Origin: Mastigocoleus testarum BC008 | GTDB lineage: Bacteria; Cyanobacteriota; Cyanobacteriia; Cyanobacteriales; Nostocaceae | Length of the DNA: 64,000 nucleotides | Assembly: GCF_001456025.1 (NCBI RefSeq) | Contig: NZ_LMTZ01000088.1 | Location: forward strand, 1 to 64,000 | Reading direction: 5' to 3' | Program-made: the position numbers and the translations under genes | Part shown: positions 19,352 through 28,878 of the stretch, piece after piece | Numbering within the stretch: the first letter of the stretch is position 1 | How the letters are laid out: every line of letters begins with the position of its first letter | Notes under the pieces: generated by a model | The model's input: only the letters and a program-made list of their open reading frames with translations | Database searches by the model: none | Told to the model about the DNA's origin: nothing

Positions 19352-20308
19352 TTATGCCAAGATTTTTTCCAAAACTGTTTTGGGCAAAATATCAGCAGCT
19401 TTTCCACTCGGAGACTCAATGGCAATAATTTTGTCGCTCTGGGGTAAAACTTCTTCGGGTTTAGTAGGACCAAATAAGGCAATAGTGTATGTTTGCACAG
19501 CAACACTCAAATACATTGATGAATTGTGAGTGCAAAGCATTAAATTTGCCCCAGCAATAGTAGCTGCTAATTTACCAATATTGTCTGGAGAAATGAGCTT
19601 AAGCTGAGGCAAGGCTTGCTTTAATCTGAGAGAAAACTCAGGGTTTTCTGGATTTGAAACTGCTAATATTGGCATATCTGGTTGCTTCATATTCAAGTCT
19701 CGAATAATTTGTAACCAGCTTTCCACAGGATAAGTTCGGCTATCGAATTTTTGACTGCTTTGCGGACAAGAGCCTGCATCAATCAAAATATATCCAGTTT
19801 CATTAACAGATAACCTCACTTGTTCTCTTTGTGCCCATTCAATATCATTTTTAGGGACATTGATACTTAAATCGGGACAAGGAGATTTGATACCCAATTC
19901 TTGCAGCAAATCGTGGTACATAGAAGCAGCGTACTGCTTGGTAATCATGGGAATAGAATTTGTCAGAAAAACACTTCCACTACCCTTAAAGCCAATACGC
20001 TGAGGAATGCCAGTCAACCATAATAAAAGACCAACGAACCAGTCTTGCTTGCTTGTAATGGCAATATCGTACTCCCGATCGCGAATCGTGCCCACCAGGT
20101 TACCCCAATCAGCCAAACTGTTGCGGTCTGAAAAATCAAAGCCAATTACCTCACGAACTGATTTGCTCACTTCGTAAGCAGCTTTAGACCGAGGTTCAGT
20201 GACGACATCTATCTGTGCTTGGGGAATTTTGGACAACAAGTCATCTAGGGTCGGGAAAAATAAAAGTTGGTCGCCAATTCCGCCAGGGACAAGGGCTACT
20301 ATTCGCAT
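19352..20308 (-). CDS. Glycosyltransferase family 9 (heptosyltransferase-like)
   Basis: A 318-residue GT9 protein with a GT-B fold. The N-terminal Rossmann half opens with MRIVALVPGGIGDQLLFFPT, matching the GGIGD loop of ADP-heptose:LPS heptosyltransferases. The C-terminal half has YILIDAGSCPQSS, CTHNSSMYLSVAV and ALFGPTKPEEVLP, where the nucleotide-sugar pocket is expected. The family transfers heptose or a related sugar to lipopolysaccharide core or another surface glycan at the inner face of the membrane. Cyanobacterial LPS often lacks heptose, so the actual donor is uncertain. It diverges from ispD with a 70-bp gap. Confidence 0.85.
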   Translation of the reverse strand: MRIVALVPGGIGDQLLFFPTLDDLLSKIPQAQIDVVTEPRSKAAYEVSKSVREVIGFDFSDRNSLADWGNLVGTIRDREYDIAITSKQDWFVGLLLWLTGIPQRIGFKGSGSVFLTNSIPMITKQYAASMYHDLLQELGIKSPCPDLSINVPKNDIEWAQREQVRLSVNETGYILIDAGSCPQSSQKFDSRTYPVESWLQIIRDLNMKQPDMPILAVSNPENPEFSLRLKQALPQLKLISPDNIGKLAATIAGANLMLCTHNSSMYLSVAVQTYTIALFGPTKPEEVLPQSDKIIAIESPSGKAADILPKTVLEKILA

Positions 20309-20378
20309 TTCAATTTCTTTATGCTAACTCGCTCCTTATTTTAGGGGAAAATATAAAGCCTGAAGATTGAGGAATTTT

Positions 20379-21056
20379 GTGTATTTACTAATCCCAGCCG
20401 CAGGAAGCGGAAGAAGAATGGGGAGCGATCGCAATAAACTTCTTTTGTCGCTCTTAGAAAAGCCAATTCTCGCTTGGACCTTACTAGCTGCTCAGAAGGC
20501 TACTAGTATCAGCGAGATAACCATAATCTGCCAGCTGCATGACAGAGAAGAAATTGAGATAATTGTGGATAATTTGAAATTAGCCAAGCCCGTAAAATTT
20601 ATTGGAGGTGGTTCTAGCCGTCAAGAATCAGTTTGCAATGGACTCCAAGGGTTGCCAGATACAGCAGAAAAGGTATTGATTCATGACGGAGCAAGATGTC
20701 TCATTACCCCGGAATTATTTGACCGTTGTGCCGATTCTATTCGTAAAATTCAAGGGTTAATTGCCGCTGTACCAGTCAAGGATACCATCAAGGTTGTAGA
20801 TGAAAATGGCATCATTCAGAATACACCCGAACGCAGTAAGTTATGGGCTGCACAAACCCCTCAAGGATTTGACGTCAAACTGTTAAAAGAATGTCACAAA
20901 AAAGCACTTGATAACGGCTGGGAAGTCACCGATGATGCAGCATTGTTTGAAAGATGTGGCTTACCGGTACAAATTGTTCCTGGAGAAGAAACAAATTTGA
21001 AAGTGACTACCCCCCAAGATTTAGCGATCGCAGAATTTATTCTTAGAAGTAGGTAA
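20379..21056 (+). CDS. ispD: 2-C-methyl-D-erythritol 4-phosphate cytidylyltransferase
   Basis: IspD, which makes CDP-ME from MEP and CTP in the non-mevalonate isoprenoid pathway. The CTP-binding motif PAAGSGRRMG is at the N-terminus, followed by GGSSRQESVCNGL, IHDGARC, VPVKDTIK, AAQTPQGF and VTDDAALFE, all hallmarks of the family. I chose the GTG at 20379 because GAGG (20369-20372) lies six bases upstream and the protein then begins directly at the first beta strand; a TTG at 20367 would add four residues. The resulting 225 residues is normal for IspD. Confidence 0.95.
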   Translation: MYLLIPAAGSGRRMGSDRNKLLLSLLEKPILAWTLLAAQKATSISEITIICQLHDREEIEIIVDNLKLAKPVKFIGGGSSRQESVCNGLQGLPDTAEKVLIHDGARCLITPELFDRCADSIRKIQGLIAAVPVKDTIKVVDENGIIQNTPERSKLWAAQTPQGFDVKLLKECHKKALDNGWEVTDDAALFERCGLPVQIVPGEETNLKVTTPQDLAIAEFILRSR

Positions 21057-21840
21057 GAAGCAATTAGGAATTGGGGATTAGGAATGGGGGATTAGTTCAC
21101 CGAAGTCAGAATTGCGGAATAAACAGACCGTTTGGAGGCGCTATCGCAGCTAACGCTGTTAGCGGCTAGCGTAAGCGCGCCCTGCGTGACGTTAGTCAGA
21201 GGCTTTGCCGACGTAGCCTCTAGGTATTGCGTGTTGTAGACATAAGCGTGGTCTGTTCTGCTATGCTTGCGCCGAGCACGCGGCTGCGCCGAACACTGCG
21301 TTAACGCCGTAGGCGCGGTCTGTTCATATTTCTGACTTCGGTGAACTAATCTCCAGTCGCCGGTCCCTAATCCCTATATGCCGCTAAGAACGCGCGGCTG
21401 CTAACGTAGTGTACCGTAGGTATTGCGCCACGTTCGCGCAGCGCCTTCTCAGCGGCGGCACGCAGTGCTATCGCCAATACATCTACTTGACACTTCTACA
21501 GATATGATGATAAATACCTAACATTTATTATTTTTCCTATGCCATTTGTCTGAGCAAAGTAAAAAATAAACACAAAATCTGTAAACACAAAATCTGTGAT
21601 CTTTAGATACTATTTGTACTTGCTTAAAAGTCTACAGGCAATTGTCAGGGACTAATGACCTAAAGCTTAAGGGTGCCGGACATAGTAACAGTAAAGCTGG
21701 ATTAGAGCTCAAGATATTCCTTAGCAAGGTATTTCTTGTTTTTATATTCAATAATGCTTTCAAAACACAAGTCAAAACTAAATGTACCCTTCCTTTTTCC
21801 CCTGGCTATAATTTGACCAACGACCAATGACTGGCAATCG
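21057..21840. other. Intergenic region dense in GC-rich repeats
   Basis: About 780 bp between ispD and scpB. The left two-thirds holds GC-rich, self-complementary sequence (roughly 21115-21320 and 21375-21485) that stands out from the AT-rich flanks; part of it is enclosed by the 22-bp inverted repeats at 21090-21351. Runs of GGGATTAGGAATGGGG-like sequence border it. The region from 21490 is ordinary AT-rich DNA leading to the scpB promoter. Confidence 0.6.
21090..21351. mobile_element. Candidate MITE-like element with 22-bp inverted ends
   Basis: A 262-bp segment bounded by perfect 22-bp inverted repeats, 21090-21111 and 21330-21351, built around TTCACCGAAGTCAGAA. The similarity continues inward imperfectly (AACAGACC near both ends). 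The interior is GC-rich and made of short self-complementary pieces with no coding capacity. No clear target duplication is visible. A non-autonomous insertion element is one explanation; a large intergenic hairpin is the other. Confidence 0.5.
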
Positions 21841-22398
21841 ATGAATTCAACAACTAAAATAGAAGCGATTCTATATTTGAAGGGAAAGCCCCTGTCAATT
21901 GGTGAAATTGCTGAATATGCTGCTTGCGATCGCGCGAGTGCAGAAGAAGGCATTATTGAACTCATTGACGAATATGCCCGCCGTGACAGCGCCTTGGAAG
22001 TCGTAGAAACTTCAAAAGGCTACAGTCTACAATTGCGGTCTGACTTCCACGAATTAGTGAATACTCTGATCCCAGTGGAATTAGGAGTAGGAGCTTTGAG
22101 AACTTTAGCTGCAATTGCCCTTAATGAACCAATATTACAAAGTGATTTAATTGATGTCCGGGGTTCTGGTGCATATCAGCACGTACAGGAATTAGTTGGA
22201 CAAGGTTTTGTCAAGAAACGTAGAGATAGTGATTCTCGCTCTTATTCGCTGCAGGTAACTCCCAAATTTAATCAGTATTTTCAAATCGAACAACTGCCAA
22301 ATTCTTTATCTTTGAGTAGAAAAGAAAAACAATTGGAATTAAATTTAGAATCACAAGAAACCACTGCTGTAACTTCAGTTGCTGCCGATCGAACATAG
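21841..22398 (+). CDS. scpB: Segregation and condensation protein B
   Basis: A 185-residue ScpB protein made of two winged-helix domains (about 1-80 and 85-145), with the family pattern EAILYLKGKPLSIGEIAEY, RSDFHELV, ALRTLAAIALNEP and IDVRGSGAYQHVQELVGQGFV. ScpB binds the ScpA kleisin as a dimer and works with SMC in chromosome organisation. A charged tail after 150 is variable in the family. The next gene, DUF760, starts 81 bp downstream on the same strand and may share its transcript. Confidence 0.93.
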   Translation: MNSTTKIEAILYLKGKPLSIGEIAEYAACDRASAEEGIIELIDEYARRDSALEVVETSKGYSLQLRSDFHELVNTLIPVELGVGALRTLAAIALNEPILQSDLIDVRGSGAYQHVQELVGQGFVKKRRDSDSRSYSLQVTPKFNQYFQIEQLPNSLSLSRKEKQLELNLESQETTAVTSVAADRT

Positions 22399-22479
22399 CC
22401 CTATGACAGGGATAAATATTTCTCCCACTTCAACTATGGTTTAGAGTAGAATTAGCAACTAAGCTAAAAAAAACTACCA

Positions 22480-22827
22480 ATGGTGTTTAATCCCGACTTT
22501 CTGAATAATAACTTTGAGGAACATACCCACCAACTTCTTAATGAAAATGGTGACGAACATATAAATCAGTTACTCAAATATTTGCAGCATCAACCACCAG
22601 AAGTCTTAGCGCGGGTTGCCCAATCCGTTAGTCCGGAAATTAAACAAATTATTTCGCAAAATGTTCAAGGGCTAGTAGGAATGTTACCTACTGAGAGTTT
22701 CAATGTGCAGATCACTACTGACAGAGAAAATCTCGCCGGTATGTTGGCATCGGCTATGATGACCGGCTATTTCCTGCGCCAGATGGAACAGCGAATGCAT
22801 TTAGACCGATTAAGTAGTGATCGGTAG
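22480..22827 (+). CDS. DUF760 family protein
   Basis: A 115-residue helical protein matching DUF760, a family shared by cyanobacteria and plastids. Visible family features are INQLLKYLQHQPPEVLARVA, SVSPEIKQIISQNVQGLVGML and the C-terminal LASAMMTGYFLRQMEQR. It has no signal peptide or catalytic motif; the function is unknown. It follows scpB with an 81-bp spacer. Confidence 0.85.
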   Translation: MVFNPDFLNNNFEEHTHQLLNENGDEHINQLLKYLQHQPPEVLARVAQSVSPEIKQIISQNVQGLVGMLPTESFNVQITTDRENLAGMLASAMMTGYFLRQMEQRMHLDRLSSDR

Positions 22828-22884
22828 TAAACAGCCAATAGTCACCCTTACAGCAGTAATTGACTATCGACTAGCGGCTACCAT

Positions 22885-24090
22885 CTATTTGCGGGAATCG
22901 GTGCCTAACTGTACTTTTAAAGTTTGTAATTTACCATTTCGATCTACCTGAATTTCTAAAGTATTTCCCACGGCACTCGATTCTACGATTTTTTGGACCT
23001 GGGCAGTTGTCTTGATAGATTTATTATTGATTTTCACGATCAAATCTCCAGGACGGAGTCCTCCTATTTCTGCAGGAGAATCGCTCAAGACTCGTTCGAT
23101 AACCACTCCATAGTCCTGGTTAATATTCAGTTTTTGTTCTTTGTTAATCCGTTTTTTCTTACTGGGGTTAAGGTCTTCCATCCCGATACCCAAAAAGGGA
23201 TGATCTGCGTACCCTTTTGTAAATAATTCATTAGCAATGCGAGCTGCTGTTTCAATGGGGATGGCAAACCCAAGACCTTGAGCATCAGCACGGATTGCAG
23301 TATTTACACCAATTACTTCACCATTTGCGTTTAACAAAGGTCCACCAGAGTTTCCTGGATTGATTGCAGCATCGGTTTGAATAAAGCTAACTTTTTTGTC
23401 AGGGACTCCCACTTGGGTGCTGGTGCGATCAGTGGCGCTGATAATACCAATGGTTACGGTGTTATCTAAACCCAGAGGATTACCAATCGCGATCGCCCAC
23501 TGACCGGGTATTAAATTTTGGGAATTACCCAATTTGACTGTGGGTAATTTGTTGGCTTCAATTTTTACTACTGCCAGATCGGTAATAGTATCTACTCCCG
23601 ATACGTTACCTTCAAAGGTTCTGCCATCTTTGAGGGTTACTATAACCGTGTCTGTATTTGCAACTACATGGGCATTTGTTAGTATTCTTCCATCTTGAGC
23701 AATAATGAAACCCGATCCAGTTCCACGCTCGATTCTTTCTTGAGGAAAAGTGTCTTCTTCATCACCAAAGAATCGACGTAATAGAGGGTTTTTTAATGCG
23801 TCCGAAATTGGATTGGCTACTTTGCGGGTCGCGTTAATTCGAACTACTGCTGGTCCAGTCTGTAGGACTGCTGAAGCTATAAAATTTTGTTGTTCGCCTC
23901 TTCTGGTTTTTACTGGAATTTTGACTGGATTGAGGGGTGTTGTTTGTGGTGGTAAAGAAACCGTAACATTTCTTAATTCTGGCCTGGGACGATGTGTTGG
24001 GAGGAGATAGTAACCACCCAACAAACCTGCACCGCTACCAAGAGCCACCAGGGAAAAATAAACGGTCAGTTGCTTTAGCGATATATTCAT
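22885..24090 (-). CDS. HtrA/Deg-family serine protease with PDZ domain
   Basis: A 401-residue protein from the ATG at 24090; an upstream TTG at 24135 would add 15 residues but is less likely because the membrane anchor (about 6-25) follows this ATG directly. The trypsin-like domain carries His141 (LTNAHVVAN), Asp171 (ITDLAVVK) and Ser248 (NPGNSGGP). One PDZ domain lies at about 295-395 (DYGVVIERVLSDSPA, GLRPGDLIVKINNK). This is the layout of the cyanobacterial HhoA/HhoB/HtrA proteases that degrade damaged exported proteins in the periplasm or thylakoid lumen. Which of the three paralogues it represents cannot be settled here. It is convergent with the DUF760 gene. Confidence 0.92.
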   Translation of the reverse strand: MNISLKQLTVYFSLVALGSGAGLLGGYYLLPTHRPRPELRNVTVSLPPQTTPLNPVKIPVKTRRGEQQNFIASAVLQTGPAVVRINATRKVANPISDALKNPLLRRFFGDEEDTFPQERIERGTGSGFIIAQDGRILTNAHVVANTDTVIVTLKDGRTFEGNVSGVDTITDLAVVKIEANKLPTVKLGNSQNLIPGQWAIAIGNPLGLDNTVTIGIISATDRTSTQVGVPDKKVSFIQTDAAINPGNSGGPLLNANGEVIGVNTAIRADAQGLGFAIPIETAARIANELFTKGYADHPFLGIGMEDLNPSKKKRINKEQKLNINQDYGVVIERVLSDSPAEIGGLRPGDLIVKINNKSIKTTAQVQKIVESSAVGNTLEIQVDRNGKLQTLKVQLGTDSRK

Positions 24091-24408
24091 AGTTGTTACA
24101 GTCGTGGACAGCAATGCAGACGCGTTCTTTCTCAAGTGTAGTTAGCAAGGTATTAGCTAGCTAGATTACTAAGTAGATAAAAATACAATCCATTGTTATG
24201 GTGTATGAGAATTTAAGAGGTACTTGAGAATCAACCGCAAATAATTAGTAAAAATACTTACCAAACTTCAATAATTGATACTAATGACCGTCAGCTTTCT
24301 TTCACAGACGATAAATTTAGTCTAGAAAGGTAGTGCGCCAACTTTATGTAGTACGCCAACTATTCGATCATTCGTCTGTGGAAGTTAGGAAAAATATTTA
24401 ATTTAAAT

Positions 24409-25299
24409 ATGACTGCTAGCAATCGTCTACTGTTTCCTTGTAGTTTATTTACCACTTTAGCTGTAATATTAATGGTTCCAAAAACCGTAATATCACAGAC
24501 TTCTACTAAAAGTTGTCCCACACCAGCTCTGGAACGTTTTGTACGTCACAGAGTAACATCTGGGGAAACTCTAGAAAAAATAGCGCAGAAATACAACTTG
24601 GAAAGTGCGACTATTATCCGGATGAATCGGAGTTTGACAAATCAAGAGGTTAGTGTTGGTCAAGAAATATTAATCCCACCTTATAACGGGGTGATAGTCG
24701 AACTATCTCCTACACAAAGTTTGAAGCAAGTTGCAGCACAGTATAAAATCCGCGCTGATGTGTTGTTTGAAATTAATGGTTGCCTAAAAAACCCGAGTAT
24801 AGTGTTTGTTCCCCAGCTAGGAAAATCAGTAAACCCTCCTGCGAAGCAATCTAATACAACTTCTCCTCAACAACCTGTAATACCAGAGCGAGTAGCCGGT
24901 TATCCTTTACCATCACCAACCCAAGTGATTTATCCGTTTGGTTGGCAGATGAATCAGGCTACTAAAGAAGTATTTTTTCATAGTGGAGTAGATTTGTCAG
25001 CAGCAATTGGAACGAATGTCCAAGCAGTTGACTCTGGAACGGTATTATTTGCTGGAAAACAAGCTTCCTATGGAAATTTGGTAGTCATTTATCATGAAAG
25101 TGGTTTACAAAGCCGTTATGCTCATCTTGGCAGCATTAATGTAGCTGTGGGACAGTCAGTGAAAACTGGAGATTTGCTGGGAAAGGTTGGTTCTAGTGGA
25201 ACTCCTAGCATTTCCGAACCACATCTTCATTTTGAAATTCGCTCGAGTTCCGACTTAGGTTGGGTTGCAAAGAATCCAAAATCTTATTTACAGCAATAA
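24409..25299 (+). CDS. LysM-containing M23 family metallopeptidase
   Basis: A 296-residue envelope protein. A signal peptide is visible at about 1-30. A LysM domain at about 44-90 (HRVTSGETLEKIAQKYNL, VGQEILIPP) is followed by a weaker second one at about 95-130. The M23/LytM peptidase domain is at about 165-290, with zinc ligands His191 and Asp195 (HSGVDLS) and His274 (HLHF, 272-275), plus His239 (RYAHL). All active-site residues of LytM endopeptidases are present, so it probably cuts peptidoglycan cross-bridges or cell-wall peptides. It stands alone between divergent and convergent neighbours. Confidence 0.9.
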   Translation: MTASNRLLFPCSLFTTLAVILMVPKTVISQTSTKSCPTPALERFVRHRVTSGETLEKIAQKYNLESATIIRMNRSLTNQEVSVGQEILIPPYNGVIVELSPTQSLKQVAAQYKIRADVLFEINGCLKNPSIVFVPQLGKSVNPPAKQSNTTSPQQPVIPERVAGYPLPSPTQVIYPFGWQMNQATKEVFFHSGVDLSAAIGTNVQAVDSGTVLFAGKQASYGNLVVIYHESGLQSRYAHLGSINVAVGQSVKTGDLLGKVGSSGTPSISEPHLHFEIRSSSDLGWVAKNPKSYLQQ

Positions 25300-25300
25300 A

Positions 25301-25327
25301 TGGGTAATGGGTAATTGGTAATTGGTT
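25301..25327. repeat. Heptamer tandem repeat (TAATTGG/TAATGGG)
   Basis: Three to four copies of a 7-bp unit just after the M23 peptidase stop. The unit is the complement of the CCAATTA heptamer repeated six times at 45241-45282. It belongs to the short tandem repeats known from filamentous cyanobacteria. Confidence 0.7.
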
Positions 25328-25331
25328 GCTT

Positions 25332-26381
25332 TTAAGTTTTAATTTTCAACCATTTAGAAATAGGTTCGCTTGATTTAATTAAGTGCATTCCTGAGGCAGC
25401 AAATTTGCTAAAGGCTGCATCTGCTGTTTCTGTATAGTCAACGACTCCAGGTACTACCACGGGAGAAGTACAGTCTTCTAGTATATAAATATTTTGGGCT
25501 AGGTTAATATCAACCTGTTGAATTTCATTTAATAAATCTTCAATTGTCCAAGCAACACAGTGACTTTTAGCTTGTCCAGCAATAATAACTGCATCAAATT
25601 TCAAAAGTTGCTCGATTAAAGCTGTGTTTTTTTGGGCGATTGGATGTCGGTCAAATCCTTCTAAAACTTCTGGGCTTAATACGGAGTAATTCTCGGTAAG
25701 GGGATTATTTCCCTTGAGTTCAAATTGGGTTTGACTCTCGCGAATTAAATTATGGAAAAATATAGCTTCTTCTACTGCAGAAACTAAAGCATGACCAATA
25801 CCACCTAACATGGAATGATAAGGCCAAATTGTTAGGGGATATTTACCGTTTTGAGTTAATTTTTGAACGTAATTATATGCTTGTTTGTTTAACAAATCTT
25901 GATTATTATTAGTGATGCTATGGGCGACTGCAGGATTAATTTTCCAAGTACCTTTAATAATGTCATCAGGTGTAATATTAGTTACTGCTGGAATTGGATG
26001 TTCTCCAGCTTTGTTTACCCAAAAAATTGGGTGAAAAATTTGCATTGCTGTGTGGGTATCCATGGTCGGTATAATATTTGTAATTACACCTAAATTGCGA
26101 TAGATAAATTCGCATAATCTTACATTATCTTCTACTGCTCCATTGCCAGATTTGCCACCAACAAATAATTCAAAGTTGGGTATACAAAAGGTATTTTGTA
26201 CATCTATTAATAATAAACAAACGCGAGCTTTATCCCTCAATGCAGGCTGTATGTGATATTTTTCTTTCCAAGAGCGTGCAGAAATTGCAATTTCCTGATA
26301 GGGTACGCGCCATACTTCTCCAACTTTTTTTGCCTCGAAATTAGGGGGAATAGGTAATTGAATATTTATATTAGAATCCAT
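25332..26381 (-). CDS. Isochorismatase-like cysteine hydrolase
   Basis: A 349-residue protein from the ATG at 26381 (an upstream TTG at 26393 is possible). It has the isochorismatase/nicotinamidase fold, with the catalytic Asp in VCLLLIDVQNTF, a central Lys region, and the nucleophile Cys275 in AGQAKSHCVAW. MDTHTAMQIFHPIFWV resembles the metal- or substrate-binding HxxxxIFHP strip of nicotinamidases. It is longer than a typical nicotinamidase (about 200 residues) because of inserts around 120-220. Amide hydrolysis is likely; the substrate is unknown. Confidence 0.8.
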   Translation of the reverse strand: MDSNINIQLPIPPNFEAKKVGEVWRVPYQEIAISARSWKEKYHIQPALRDKARVCLLLIDVQNTFCIPNFELFVGGKSGNGAVEDNVRLCEFIYRNLGVITNIIPTMDTHTAMQIFHPIFWVNKAGEHPIPAVTNITPDDIIKGTWKINPAVAHSITNNNQDLLNKQAYNYVQKLTQNGKYPLTIWPYHSMLGGIGHALVSAVEEAIFFHNLIRESQTQFELKGNNPLTENYSVLSPEVLEGFDRHPIAQKNTALIEQLLKFDAVIIAGQAKSHCVAWTIEDLLNEIQQVDINLAQNIYILEDCTSPVVVPGVVDYTETADAAFSKFAASGMHLIKSSEPISKWLKIKT

Positions 26382-26483
26382 GATTAACTGCAATTGATTT
26401 GATTTTTATCTATCTTTATATAGCAATCAATTAAGTGTTTATAAGTGTTTAAGAACATAGAATTTATTGTAAATTTCCATTTA

Positions 26484-26511
26484 CTTTAGCGCTAAAGCGC
26501 TACTACGAACC
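26484..26511. repeat. Dispersed palindrome (CTTTAGCGCTAAAG core)
   Basis: A perfect 14-bp palindrome CTTTAGCGCTAAAG followed by CGCTACTACGAACC. The same phrase closes the hairpin at 43957-44015, and a diverged version is at 12731-12778. All three are intergenic. Confidence 0.6.
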
Positions 26512-26519
26512 AAGAGGTA

Positions 26520-26664
26520 TAGCGCTACGTAATTAGGTTAGGGCATTGGTTAACCCTCAAACCTATGACTAGTAAACTTATGTCCTGCTGACACGCGCTT
26601 AGGCTAACGCCGACGCCATAAAAGCTCGAGCTGCGCTACCTACGGATCCGCTAATGACTTGCGC
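26520..26664. repeat. GC-rich dispersed repeat cluster
   Basis: A patch of GC-rich pieces between two convergent or tandem hydrolase genes, including ATAGCGCTACG, GACACGCGCTTAGGCTAACGCC and CTACGGATCCGCTAA. The last phrase recurs at 28912-28925 and, altered, at 29031-29046. It has no coding potential. Confidence 0.6.
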
Positions 26665-26670
26665 GTAGCA

Positions 26671-27654
26671 CTATATTTCAAATTCAGCAATCAGAGGTGC
26701 GTGGTCTGATTCTGGATAAAGCTTATCAGTTGCAAAAGCTATTGATTCATCATGTAAAATTTCGTTGTGAATTTCTGCACCTTTGTAGTAGCTCATTAGC
26801 GACCGCGAGATTAAAACATGATCTAGCATTCTACCTTGACCGTGATGAAATAAGGTGTAACGCTGGGATTTGGGAATTGAGCGATCGCAATGTACGAGAA
26901 CTCGACTGGCTAATTGAGGGTTGCCTGTATTTTCTACTGCGCCACAAATTGCTTCAACTGGAACTTCATCACCTTCAGCATTAAAATCACCTGTCACAGC
27001 AATTAGAGCATTTTCATCTTCATCAAATAGCTGATCGATGAGAAAACGTGTTTCTAGGGCTTGTCCCACGCGACGCATCGAGGAAATAAAAAAGCCTTCA
27101 GCCCAACCCGTAGAAGTTTTCCAAGTAAAGTTATTTATTTTTTGTCCAGGAATATTACTTGGTAGTTTGGACTTTAGGTGGAGATTAATTACATTTAAGG
27201 TTTGAGCGTTGGGAAGTTTAATTTTGGCGTGTAAAATGGGTCGTTCCCAACTAACTTCATTCGCTTCTTCCGATCCTGGTTGTGCTGTCACCTGGCGATA
27301 TGAAGGTGCTGCTGCAAACTCATGTTTATATTGTTGATGTTCGGTAATTTCAAAACGACTGAGAACAACTAAGTTACGTTTGTCAAATACTTGGTGCTTT
27401 TGTTTGGTTTGGGTGCTGCACAGGTAATAGTCTTGATAGGGTGTGCCTTTTAATAATTTCTTGAGTGCTAATAAATCCCTTGGCTTATTGGGCTGTTCTT
27501 GTCCGTGAACTTCTTGTAAGCAAAGGATATCCGCATTTAGCCGAATGAGTTGGGGACGCATTACGGTAATGCGTTCTTGAAGTGTCGGTTTTTTACCGGG
27601 TTCGTCGTCCAGATTTTCTAAATTAAAAGTAGCAATCCGTAATCTTAGGGGCAT
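26671..27654 (-). CDS. Endonuclease/exonuclease/phosphatase-family hydrolase
   Basis: A 327-residue EEP-superfamily protein from ATG 27654 (an upstream TTG at 27669 is less likely). Family motifs appear in order: IATFNLENLDD (first metal ligand), DILCLQEVHGQ (Glu metal ligand), NVINLHLKSKLP, ALIAVTGDFNAEGDE (Asp/Asn catalytic pair) and ESDHAPLIAEF (C-terminal Asp-His). It should be a magnesium-dependent phosphodiesterase acting on nucleic acid, phosphoinositide-like or sugar-phosphate substrates. There is no signal peptide, so it is probably cytoplasmic. GC-rich repeats border its stop codon. Confidence 0.85.
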   Translation of the reverse strand: MPLRLRIATFNLENLDDEPGKKPTLQERITVMRPQLIRLNADILCLQEVHGQEQPNKPRDLLALKKLLKGTPYQDYYLCSTQTKQKHQVFDKRNLVVLSRFEITEHQQYKHEFAAAPSYRQVTAQPGSEEANEVSWERPILHAKIKLPNAQTLNVINLHLKSKLPSNIPGQKINNFTWKTSTGWAEGFFISSMRRVGQALETRFLIDQLFDEDENALIAVTGDFNAEGDEVPVEAICGAVENTGNPQLASRVLVHCDRSIPKSQRYTLFHHGQGRMLDHVLISRSLMSYYKGAEIHNEILHDESIAFATDKLYPESDHAPLIAEFEI

Positions 27655-28191
27655 ACTTAGTCCCTGCAACTGCGCTAACCATCCTACATGATGTGTTAGT
27701 TAAAATTGAGACATATTAGTAATATCAATGAGTTAGCACTTTCCAAATGTTACAGGGGAAGATTCTTCCTATTGCTAGGGCTATATTATATAGTCAGGAG
27801 CTGTTTTGTATACCAGCTGTTTTGTGTTTTACGCGTTTTTAATTATAGTTTTTATTATTAATATTAATAAAGCCTTTTTTTAACATCTTAAGCACTAAAA
27901 AAACCTTTAATATTCTCAAAAATCTAGAAAATTTAAAGTTTGTTTGTATAACTTTATAGCTTAAGTATTGACTTTATCCGTAGTCAAGTCCCGACAAACC
28001 AAAAATAATTGCGACCAGTGGCACAATTTATTTGTTAGTTTAGTCTTAATATATCGCAAACTTTTGTAAAGTTAGCAAATTAATATATTGCCTGCAGAAT
28101 CTTGAGAAACAAGAAAAATATGTTGATACTTCTTCTAAAGATAGTGGGTTAATTTATTGAGATGAATTGAGAAAGCGTAAGAAAAAAGATT
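27655..28191. other. Divergent intergenic region
   Basis: About 540 bp of AT-rich DNA between the divergent EEP and PHP genes. It should contain both promoters; nothing else is recognised. Confidence 0.4.
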
Positions 28192-28878
28192 ATGACAGTG
28201 GATTTAGCTAAAAAAAATACTTCATCAGAGGTTTTGAAACAAGTTTTTCAAAATCTGGATAGAACTAGCTGCCCGAGACATTTTAATTTTCACATGCACA
28301 CCGTTTACTCAGACGGCAAGTTACATCCCAATCGCTTGATGGAGCAAGTTATAGAAATCGATCTTAAAGGATTTGCAATTACGGACCACCATACGATTGC
28401 TGGTTATCAAGTTGCTCGAGATTGGCTGGAAAAATGGCAACGGGAAAATCCCGACCGAATTGGACCTCAACTCTGGAGTGGTGTAGAAATTAATGCCAAT
28501 CTTTTAGATGTTGAAGTTCATATTTTAGGTTACGGTTTTGAACCAGAAAATTCTAGCTTGAAGAGTTACATTCAAAGAAAAATTGTTACAGGTGAAGAAT
28601 ATCAAGCTACTAATGTGATTCGTGCGATTCACGATGCTGGAGGAATTGCAGTACTGGCTCATCCCGCTCGTTACAAGCGATCACACTTTGAATTAATTCC
28701 TAGAGCGGCTGAACTAGGAATTGATGGTGTAGAAACCTTTTATGCGTATAACAATCCTAACCCTTGGAAGCCTAGCGATTTACAATCGCAACAAGTGGGA
28801 GAATTAGCTTGTGAGTATGGTCTTCTAAATACTTGTGGTACTGATACTCACGGTTTAAGTCTACTAAAGCGATTGTAA
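28192..28878 (+). CDS. PHP-domain phosphoesterase
   Basis: A 228-residue PHP-domain protein. The four metal-binding motifs are present: HMHTVYSDG (I), ITDHHTIAG (II), VLAHPARY with the preceding SGVEIN (III) and CGTDTHG (IV). These form the trinuclear metal site of histidinol-phosphatase and polymerase-associated PHP enzymes. The protein ends soon after motif IV; family members often have a further short helix, so the C-terminus is compact. It could be a nucleotide or sugar phosphatase (YciV/RNase AM-like); the substrate is not determined. Confidence 0.85.
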   Translation: MTVDLAKKNTSSEVLKQVFQNLDRTSCPRHFNFHMHTVYSDGKLHPNRLMEQVIEIDLKGFAITDHHTIAGYQVARDWLEKWQRENPDRIGPQLWSGVEINANLLDVEVHILGYGFEPENSSLKSYIQRKIVTGEEYQATNVIRAIHDAGGIAVLAHPARYKRSHFELIPRAAELGIDGVETFYAYNNPNPWKPSDLQSQQVGELACEYGLLNTCGTDTHGLSLLKRL

